From: Acidimicrobiia bacterium
Lineage (GTDB): Bacteria; Actinomycetota; Acidimicrobiia; UBA5794; JAOTWH01
Direction: 5' to 3'
Assembly: GCA_029863035.1 (NCBI GenBank)
Contig: JAOTWH010000021.1
Coordinates: forward strand, 1-18,040
Length of the DNA: 18,040 nucleotides
The notes beneath the pieces are model-generated. The model worked only from the letters and a program-made list of their open reading frames with translations. It was not told the DNA's origin and ran no database searches. Of this stretch, positions 7,298 to 14,100 are shown piece after piece (position 1 is the first letter of the stretch; each line of letters starts with the position of its first letter). The position numbers and the translations under genes were made by a program.

Positions 7298-7457
7298 TCT
7301 GTTGTATCCCTTCCTCTAGTTTCCGCCCGCGAAGCCCCTTACCTGGCCCTACCGCGGATCTGGAGGTAGGTCGCGAAAACGACACTACTTGTTCGCGGGT
7401 TTGTCTCGCAAATGGCCATCTTGCCGAGGCCGGAATCCTTTCATAGCCTGTGAGGGA
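7298..7457. promoter_or_regulatory. Divergent intergenic region with three CGCGAA hexamers
   Basis: This 160-bp region lies between the DivIVA-family paralogue 2 (minus) and the small helix-turn-helix gene (plus). It contains CGCGAA at 7328-7333 and 7372-7377 and its complement TTCGCG at 7392-7397. The outer two sit inside a longer inverted match, CCCGCGAA (7326-7333) and TTCGCGGG (7392-7399). Three copies within 70 bp suggest a regulator-binding array, although no protein can be assigned. The Shine-Dalgarno site for the minus gene occupies 7308-7316. GAGGGA directly abuts the plus-strand ATG at 7458, which is too close to act normally. Confidence 0.4.
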
Positions 7458-7688
7458 ATGGAGCCGATCAAGGTCGATATCGAGAAGGAATGGCTCACGG
7501 TTGCCGACATCTGTGAGTACATGGGAGTGACACCGTTCGTGGCGACCGGTGTACTCCGTTCGGGGGAGTTAGCCGCCGTAAAGTTCGGCCGGGAGTGGAG
7601 AATCGCCCGATTGGACTTCGAAGATTGGCTCAATGCCAAGAGACTCGAATCGGACACCCGATCAGCTAACCGCCTGCGAGGTCGGTAG
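7458..7688 (+). CDS. Small excisionase-type (MerR-like) helix-turn-helix DNA-binding protein
   Basis: A 76-residue protein consisting almost entirely of one winged helix-turn-helix of the excisionase/BldC-like superfamily. Residues 11-60 follow the family pattern: WLTVADICEYMGV (recognition of the first helix pair), then VLRSGELAAVKFGREWRI (second helix and wing), then DFEDWLNAK. Such proteins bind DNA, often as cooperative head-to-tail multimers, and act as small transcriptional regulators or as excision factors. No integrase, attachment site or other mobile gene is present, so a regulatory role is favoured. I chose the ATG at 7458 because upstream in-frame sequence to 7389 is unlike the family. 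It is divergent from the DivIVA-family pair and lies upstream of the palindrome at 7742-7771; either region could hold its target, but this is inference. Confidence 0.82.
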   Translation: MEPIKVDIEKEWLTVADICEYMGVTPFVATGVLRSGELAAVKFGREWRIARLDFEDWLNAKRLESDTRSANRLRGR

Positions 7689-7736
7689 AAGGTTCGTTGC
7701 GGTTTGGTCCCTGCCCCCGTTGTATCGCTGGAACTA

Positions 7737-7771
7737 GACATATGTCGCGCTCCATATATGAGGCGCGACAT
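7737..7771. promoter_or_regulatory. Nested palindromes: 10-bp GACATATGTC and a 30-bp near-perfect dyad
   Basis: The dyad at 7742-7771 has perfect 9-bp arms ATGTCGCGC (7742-7750) and GCGCGACAT (7763-7771). A further palindromic CATATATG (7753-7760) sits at its exact centre, so 13 of 15 base pairs are symmetric. The left arm also belongs to the perfect palindrome GACATATGTC (7737-7746). It lies 53 bp after the helix-turn-helix stop and 71 bp before the membrane-protein start. A multi-site operator is the reading I prefer. As RNA it would also fold into a hairpin, followed only by UUU, so a weak terminator is the alternative. Confidence 0.55.
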
Positions 7772-7842
7772 TTACAAGGCCCGGGTCGATGGCGGCGCTG
7801 GTCGGGCGTCTAGAGTTCCCGGCGAGAGCGAAAGGGTGTTCA

Positions 7843-8304
7843 ATGACGACGCCAACCGAACCTGCTGTACCGAGCCAGCCGCCGAAAGAACCACTGGAGG
7901 CCGGCACCCATCTGCGTTTGTCGATATTCGCCTATGTTGCGATCAACTTGGCTTATGGATTGCCCATTGCCCTTTGGCCCGATCTGATATGGAAGACCAT
8001 CGCTGGTACCGAAGGCGAGCACCTGGAGGCACTCCGGAGCGTTCGGTGGGCGGGGGCGCTCTTGGTCGCATGGGCTATCGGTGGTCTTCTGACCTTGACG
8101 CGGCCAGAGGGGCGCCAGACGATGGTCACGACCTTTGCTCTTCAGTACAGCTTCGCCGCCGTCGCCCTTGTTGTCAGCTCGGTATCGGACGAGTTCGAAT
8201 TCGCGCCGACATGGTTCGTGTTGGTGGCGATCGTCGCCGTGGGACTAACCGCTCTGTACCTGTGGTACGGCCGATGGGCCGGTCGGCGCCTGCTCAACGC
8301 CTGA
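7843..8304 (+). CDS. Four-helix integral membrane protein, family not recognised
   Basis: A 153-residue membrane protein that I do not recognise. After a polar, Pro-rich N-terminus (about 1-22) there are four hydrophobic segments, at about 25-48, 66-86, 92-112 and 118-142. The second and third are joined by a short loop RPEGRQ. The C-terminus is short and basic (YGRWAGRRLLNA), consistent with a cytoplasmic end under the positive-inside rule. An acidic, hydrophilic loop (TEGEHLEALRS) separates helices 1 and 2. No catalytic or transport motif is visible. I chose the ATG at 7843 because AAAGGG lies 6 nt upstream; the in-frame GTG-type starts further left would enter the palindrome leader. It ends two bases before the convergent stop of alanine dehydrogenase. 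The palindromic leader suggests regulated expression. Confidence 0.78.
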   Translation: MTTPTEPAVPSQPPKEPLEAGTHLRLSIFAYVAINLAYGLPIALWPDLIWKTIAGTEGEHLEALRSVRWAGALLVAWAIGGLLTLTRPEGRQTMVTTFALQYSFAAVALVVSSVSDEFEFAPTWFVLVAIVAVGLTALYLWYGRWAGRRLLNA

Positions 8305-8306
8305 GG

Positions 8307-9416
8307 TCAGATCACTTCCAGCGGGTCGGCAGTCGGTAGCCCAAGGACCTCGCCGATGTTGGCGTTTGTGACATGGCCGCCGGCGACATTGATGCCAGGC
8401 AACAGCTCGGGGTGGCGCTCGACTGCGTGGCCGACACCGTCGGCCAAGTCCACGACATAGGGCATCGTGGCGTTGGTGAGCGCGTAAGTGGAGGTGTTGG
8501 GCACCGCCCCTGGGATGTTGCCCACGGCGTAGTGCACAACATCGTGTACGACGTAAGTTGGGTCGGCGTGGGTCGTCTCGTGAGCCGTGGCGATGCAGCC
8601 TCCTTGATCGATGGAGATGTCGACCACGACACTTCTGGGTCGCATCGCCTCGATCAATTCTTCCGGCACCACAACCGGCGCCTTGGCGCCGGGGATGAGC
8701 ACCGCCCCGATCACGAGGTCAGATGATGAGACGTACTCCTCCACCGTTAAGACGGAGGAGCGAACGGTGACGATGTGCCCCCAGCTCAGTTCGTCCATTT
8801 GACGTAGCCGCTCAACGTTGAGGTCGAGGACGATGACTTCGGCCCCCATGCCGGCCGCGATCATGGCAGCGTTGGTTCCGGCACGGCCAGCGCCGAGCAC
8901 CGTTACTCGAGCGGGTGCCACGCCTGGCACTCCGCCGAGTAGCACTCCCCGCCCACCGTGAGGCCGTTCGAGATGGTGGGCACCCACCTGGGCCGCCATG
9001 CGGCCGGCGATCTCGCTCATGGGTGCCAGAAGCGGCAAAGACCCGGATGGCAGTTGCACCGTCTCGTAGGCGATGGCCGTTGCACCGCTGGTGACAAGCG
9101 CCCTGCCCATCTTTGGATATGCCGCCAGGTGGAGGTAGGTGAACAGGACCTGTTCCGGGCGAAGCATGTCCACTTCGTCCGGCTGAGGCTCCTTCACCTT
9201 CACCACCATCTCGGAGCGATCGAACACGTCGCGGGCCATGGGAACGATCTCTGCGCCCGCGGCCATCAACGCGTCGTCGTTTATCGATGAACCGGCCCCG
9301 GCCCCGCTTTCGACCAGGACTTCATGGTTTCTGGTAACCAACTCGCGGACACCGGCAGGCGTCATCGCGATTCGGTGCTCGTCGGGCTTTATCTCTTTGG
9401 GAACGCCAATGATCAA
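8307..9416 (-). CDS. ald: Alanine dehydrogenase
   Basis: A 369-residue cytoplasmic enzyme catalysing reversible NAD-dependent oxidative deamination of L-alanine to pyruvate and ammonium. It links alanine to central carbon and nitrogen metabolism. Key residues fall exactly at the Mycobacterium tuberculosis numbering: Arg15 (EHR), Lys75 (KVKEP), His96 (YLHLA) and Asp270 (SIDQGG). The Rossmann NAD motif reads VLGAGRAG (173-180) with Asp198 at the end of the second strand. Length is normal for the family. The start is TTG (9416-9414). It is supported by an AGAAAGGA Shine-Dalgarno site on the minus strand (9423-9430) with a 6-nt spacer, and by the matching residue numbering. It is divergent from the histidine kinase gene, with a 14-bp inverted repeat between them. 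Alanine supply for peptidoglycan is a possible tie to the neighbouring envelope genes, by inference. Confidence 0.96.
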   Translation of the reverse strand: MIIGVPKEIKPDEHRIAMTPAGVRELVTRNHEVLVESGAGAGSSINDDALMAAGAEIVPMARDVFDRSEMVVKVKEPQPDEVDMLRPEQVLFTYLHLAAYPKMGRALVTSGATAIAYETVQLPSGSLPLLAPMSEIAGRMAAQVGAHHLERPHGGRGVLLGGVPGVAPARVTVLGAGRAGTNAAMIAAGMGAEVIVLDLNVERLRQMDELSWGHIVTVRSSVLTVEEYVSSSDLVIGAVLIPGAKAPVVVPEELIEAMRPRSVVVDISIDQGGCIATAHETTHADPTYVVHDVVHYAVGNIPGAVPNTSTYALTNATMPYVVDLADGVGHAVERHPELLPGINVAGGHVTNANIGEVLGLPTADPLEVI

Positions 9417-9458
9417 GTGGGTTCCTTTCTAGCGCACGGCTTGGCAAATTTGGAGGCT

Positions 9459-9472
9459 TCTTGCTGGCAAGA
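9459..9472. promoter_or_regulatory. 14-bp inverted repeat TCTTGC-TG-GCAAGA, possible operator
   Basis: Perfect 6-bp arms separated by two bases lie 43 bp upstream of the ald start codon and 55 bp before the kinase start. The repeat overlaps a possible kinase promoter (TTGCTG at 9461-9466 and TATATC at 9485-9490, 18-bp spacer). It could control either gene. Regulation of ald by Lrp/AsnC-type or redox-responsive factors is known in other actinobacteria, but no regulator is encoded here and the match is too short to name one. Confidence 0.35.
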
Positions 9473-9526
9473 GCGACTTGATGCTATATCCGTTCAGCAG
9501 GTGGCGTCGGGTGCCGAAGTTATTGC

Positions 9527-10963
9527 GTGGCTACACCGATCACCGCTCCCAAGCAGCGTTCTCGCGCACTGCTGCTAACCGTCGTTGCAGGCATCGTCCT
9601 GGTCTTGGTGCTCGCTTTCGTTTTCTCTCTGGCCCAGGGAACTCGCAAGACGACTTCGAACGCCCTCGCGCTCAACAGTGCAGGCGAGTTGCTTCAAGCA
9701 ACCAACACCGCCCAAGCCCAACTCGCCAGAGCATCTCTGGTCGGCAACGTCGATCAGTTAATCGGGTCTTTCTCGCCGGACGCCATAGCGCTGTCAGTCG
9801 ACGAAGCACGCGCTGCTCTTGTCCAATTGAACGATGCGTTGGGGGAGCACGCCCTGGAGAGAGAGGTGCCGGCCGCGCTGACTTCGGCGGCCGTTACCTT
9901 CGCGGAGGAGGTAGGCGTCGGACTCGACTTGGTCAAAGCGGGGAGGATGATGGAGGCCGAGGCATTCATCGAGGAGTCTGTGACCCCGGTCTTCCGAACT
10001 CTTCGCATCGAGATCGCCCGAGAGCGCGCGCAACTCAACGCTGCGGTAGAAGCGTCGGACGACTTCCTCCGGTGGCTGGAGCTTCTTGCCCGCTTCCTGG
10101 TGGCCTTCTTGGTACCTACCGCAGTGATCGTGATCTATCGCGAGTTCATGCGCCGTCAGCAACGCCAAGGAGAGCTAGAGGGTCGGCTGGAAACCGAGCG
10201 AGCACTCGGCAAGGCCCGCGAGGATTTCATTGCCAACGCGTCTCACGAGCTGCGGACGCCTCTGACCTCTATCTATGGGCTGGCGCTCTTGCTCGAGGAG
10301 GACCCCGTCTTCTCCGAGTCGGACACCGGTAAGGAAATGGTCGGCATGATCATCTCGGAATCGTCCGACCTGTCGCGAATGGTGGAGGACTTGTTGACCA
10401 CCGCCCGCCTCGACGCCGGAGCATTGCACTTCACATTTGAGAACGTCCGCACGACAGACGAGATCGAAGAGGTGGTTGGACCGTTGCAGCGAGCCGGCCA
10501 GGTGATCGAGACACGAGTTGCCCCGGCAATGGTGCGGGCAGACCGACTCCGCCTTCGTCAGGTACTCAGGAACCTCTTGTCGAACGCGCGCAAGTACGGC
10601 GGTCCCAACATCCACATTGACGGAGAGGTAGTGGCAAGCAAGTACGTCTTCACCGTCCGCGACGACGGCGAAGGTATTCCCGTCGAGATGGAGGAGCGGC
10701 TGTTCCAGCGCTACTTCCATCAAGGAACCCAACCCATGGTCCTGGGTGCGGTGGGCCTTGGCCTCTCCATCGTGGCAGCCCTCACGAAGGGAATGGGTGG
10801 CGACGTTTCCTATCGCCACGAAAACGGGTGGACTGAGTTCATCGTCAGTGTTCCCCTCGTCTTGGATGAAACGCTGACGTCGCTCAAGCCCATTGGTAGC
10901 GATTCGGTCGGCACCGGGCTGATCGAGATCGCCGGCGACGAGCCATTTCAAGCCGCGGCTTAG
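9527..10963 (+). CDS. Membrane sensor histidine kinase
   Basis: A 478-residue two-component kinase. A first transmembrane helix (about 14-36) and a second (about 187-205) enclose a helical extracytoplasmic sensor of about 150 residues, rich in Ala/Glu/Leu and resembling four-helix-bundle sensors; its ligand is unknown. After a short coiled linker comes the HisKA domain, with ANASHELRTPLTSIYG and phospho-acceptor His240. The HATPase domain shows the N box (LRNLLSNARKYGG, Asn353), the G1 box (RDDGEGIP, 378-385) and the G2 box (GLGLSIV, 410-416). There is no obvious HAMP signature. The GTG start at 9527 gives a polar N-terminus directly before helix 1; no good Shine-Dalgarno site is seen. No response regulator lies in the window, so it is an orphan here. 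The giant surface-protein gene follows 152 bp downstream on the same strand. Confidence 0.93.
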   Translation: MATPITAPKQRSRALLLTVVAGIVLVLVLAFVFSLAQGTRKTTSNALALNSAGELLQATNTAQAQLARASLVGNVDQLIGSFSPDAIALSVDEARAALVQLNDALGEHALEREVPAALTSAAVTFAEEVGVGLDLVKAGRMMEAEAFIEESVTPVFRTLRIEIARERAQLNAAVEASDDFLRWLELLARFLVAFLVPTAVIVIYREFMRRQQRQGELEGRLETERALGKAREDFIANASHELRTPLTSIYGLALLLEEDPVFSESDTGKEMVGMIISESSDLSRMVEDLLTTARLDAGALHFTFENVRTTDEIEEVVGPLQRAGQVIETRVAPAMVRADRLRLRQVLRNLLSNARKYGGPNIHIDGEVVASKYVFTVRDDGEGIPVEMEERLFQRYFHQGTQPMVLGAVGLGLSIVAALTKGMGGDVSYRHENGWTEFIVSVPLVLDETLTSLKPIGSDSVGTGLIEIAGDEPFQAAA

Positions 10964-11115
10964 CCCTGACGGCCAACCCCGGCCTAGCCGTTGTCTTCGC
11001 TGAATGACTAGTCCCTTCGGGACCTTTCGGTCAACTGCGCGCTCCAAGTGACCGATAACTGCTCTGTTGCCGTTGATGACCGGAGAAACCTAATGCTGAA
11101 GGAATACGCGCTGTG
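10964..11115 (+). promoter_or_regulatory. Leader of the giant surface-protein gene, with FliA/WhiG-like promoter motif
   Basis: TCAA (11031-11034), a 16-bp spacer and ACCGATAA (11051-11058) resemble the consensus TAAA-N15/16-GCCGATAA used by sigma-28-family factors (FliA of enterics, WhiG of Streptomyces). Transcription would start near 11065, leaving a leader of about 50 nt. GAAGGA (11098-11103) is the likely ribosome site, 9 nt before an in-frame GTG (11113) and 12 nt before the ATG (11116). Upstream lies a chain of palindromes: GACTAGTC (11006-11013), GTCCC-TTC-GGGAC (11011-11023) and GACC-TTTC-GGTC (11021-11032). TCGGTCA (11027-11033) is also the inverse of TGACCGA (11049-11055), spanning both promoter boxes. 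A small CGGC-CTA-GCCG hairpin (10980-10990) after the kinase stop could be a weak terminator. Confidence 0.5.
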
Positions 11116-14100
11116 ATGGGCGCGGTTTCACTCGAAAAGCCGAGCCTGGCACGCCTAGGGGCGTTGTTCGCTTCATTCGTTCTGGTTCTGGGTCATCTCA
11201 CGTTCGTCGCGGCGCCGTCTGCCGTAGGGGTAGGCACCGTTGGCGGAACGGTGTTCGAGGACATCGCTGGCAACGTGCTCGACGGGGGAGAGTTGGTCGG
11301 AGACGGCAACAACCCCGGGCGCGATGGTGTGAGCGTCTATCTCTATAACGACTTCGGCCTGCCCCAGCCCGAGCCGGGAGATACCCCGGTTGCAGGACCG
11401 ATACTGACGGCAGGGGGAGGCGTGTACAACTTCGGCAGTCAGCCGGATGGCGCCTATTGGGTAGTGGTCGACTCACAGGGCCTCGGTCCCAACTCGCGCT
11501 GGGCGGAACAGACCTATGGACCGATCGGAGCACTGTGCGCCGACGGGCTCGGCGGTACAGCACCCCCGGCCGGAGCCGTCGGACCGTGTTTCGGCGGTCG
11601 TCGCGGCAATCAGTCTGACCTACTGGCGACATGGGACACGGACGCCGAGCACCTCGCTCGCGTCGTCGTGGCCGGCGGCAACGTCATCAACATAGACTTC
11701 GGCTTCAGCTTCAACGCTGTCACCACCGCACGCGGCGGCAGTGCGGTTCCCGACCCCGGGGCCACCGGCACCCAAACGGTCCAGGGCTCGCTGCGCCAGT
11801 TCATCGCCAACGCCAACGACATCGGCGGAGCCAACGTCATGCGGTTCGTTCCTGCGGAGGCGCCCAACGACGGCACGGGGCTGTGGTGGAGGATCCTGGT
11901 CTCTAGCAACCTGCCTGCCGTTAGCGGTGCCAGCACAACCATCGACGGCACGGCGTATCAACTGGCCAACGGCACGATCGATCGTGACCAGAACCCCGAC
12001 TACCTGGGAGCGAACGAGCTGGGTGACATGAAGGTCGGGGTCGACGATGTCGCGTTGCCTCGGGTCGAGAAGCCTGAGCTCGAGCTCCAGGCCAGTGGCA
12101 CCACCGTTGGCCTGCAGCTCCAGGCCAACAGCGCGGTGGTTCGTCGGCTCGCCATAGTCGGTTTCTCGAGCAGGGACATCCTGGTCGGTCCCTCCGGCGG
12201 AGCCGACTACACCGGCGTGGTCATCGATGACAACGTCGTTGGGTCCGGGGCCGGGGCCTTTACCGGCAGCCTTCCGGCCGCCACCTCGTCCGACATCTAC
12301 GTCGGGGATGCCGATGGGGCCATCATCCAGAACAACCTCGTGGGTTGGGCCAACGTGCGAACGATCGACATCTACGACTCGGTGAACGTCGTGGTGCGCG
12401 GCAACGAGCTCCGCTCAACGCCCGAGGACGTCATCGATGTCGTGCTGTCGACCGACTCGGTGACCGTCGAGAACAACCTCATCACCGATGGTCTGAACTG
12501 GGGCCTCGAACTCCACGGCCCCAACGGGATTGCCCGCAACAACACCATCCAGTCGGTCGGGAATGGTTCCGGCCAAACCGGCGGCATCCGCGTGTTCTCT
12601 GCCGGACTTCTCATCGAGAAGAACATCATCACCACCAACGGCGGACCAGGCATCGCCGTGGCGGGCACAAAGGCCACCGCGGAAGCAAGGCCCCGCGGCG
12701 AGGCCTACATCACGCGTAACCGCTTCGGCACCAACAGCGGGCTCGCCATCGACCTGCAGGCGGCATCGGGCGACAACAACCTCAGCGGCGACGGCATCAC
12801 GCTCAACGATGGTGGCACCACCGCCGACTCCGGCAACCTTGCCATCGACTTCCCGGTCATCGATAGCGCCACGATCATCGGAAGCGACCTCACCGTCACC
12901 GGCTTCGCCCGGCCTGGTGCGCTGATCGAGTTCTATGAAGCCGTCGGTGCAGCCAACGATCAGAACACGGGCGGTACTGCGCATGGCGAAGGAGTCAGCT
13001 GGCTGTTCACCAGGACGGAGGGTTCGGTCGACGACACCGATGCGCTGCCCGGCTCGTACTCGGACGTCAACTATGGGACAGATGCTGCTGCCGAGCGCTT
13101 CACCTTCACGGTGACGCCGGTGCCGGGCTCCTTCGCCGCCGGCGACGAGATCTCCGCCATCGGGAGCGACGGGTCCAACACCTCTGAGTTCGGGCCGAAC
13201 TTCACGGTCACCGGGAACCAGCCGCCAGCCTTCGACCAGGATCTGGGCGATCGGGTAGACGGTACCGGGGTGACGGTGTCGATCGACTCCGGTGCCACGG
13301 ACCCCGACGTCGGCGACACCCTCTTCTACTCAGCCACCGGTCTGCCACCTGGGATCACCATCAACTCCGGCTCGGGCCTCATCTCCGGAACCCTGCCGGT
13401 TGGTTCAGAAGGTGTCTATGCCGTAACCATCACCGTGGTCGACGACGGAGTGCCCGTCCTGAACGACGTCGACACCTTCACCTGGACCGTTGCCAACGGA
13501 ATGGCTCTGTTCTCCGACATCATCGCTACCAGCAATGACCTGCTGACTTGGCTCAACGCCGACGACTTCGACCCGGCAACCAACGAGGTGGATGTCGGTG
13601 CCGGCACCGGAACGACAACTATCAGAGGGGCGGATATTCGCCCGGGTACTGGCGTTGTCTACGCGGCAGTCACCGGAGATCTAGGCATCGTCGACGGCAA
13701 CACCGGTGTGTGGAGTGTGGTGGGTCCGTTCGGCTCCGGTGACGGTGCTCTTGGGACTATCACGATGGACGACATCGCCGCGATGAGCTTCGATCCGATC
13801 TCGGGCACCCTCTGGGCGGTACAGAGGAGGCCGGCAGACGGAGACGAAGATCTGCTGTTCCAGGTCGATCCGTTGACCGGCGCTTTGAAACCCGACGTCT
13901 TCCCAGGTCTTGACGACTACGTCCTCATCCAAAACCAGAGCACCCGTGACGATGTCGAGGGCATAGCTGTGAGCCCAACGACGGGAACGATGTACGGATC
14001 GATCCATGACGGGACCAATTACCGACTCGTGACGATAGACAAATCTACGGGGGCTACGAGCAGCGTCGGCGGCCTCGACCCGATACAGATCTTTGGGCTT

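Noticed and set aside
7704..8339. Plus-strand 211-codon open frame overlapping the four-helix membrane protein
   Set aside because: It is Arg/Gly/Cys-rich with no hydrophobic helices, starts before the palindrome and runs past the neighbouring stop into ald; the other frame has a good ribosome site and clear helices.
9478..10332. Plus-strand 284-codon open frame overlapping the kinase in another frame
   Set aside because: It is Arg/Gly-rich, typical of a frame shadow in GC-rich DNA; the kinase frame has all four catalytic boxes.
11011..11032. Intrinsic terminator for the histidine kinase
   Set aside because: The GTCCC-TTC-GGGAC hairpin has no following U-run and overlaps other palindromes and the promoter-like boxes, so a regulatory reading fits better.
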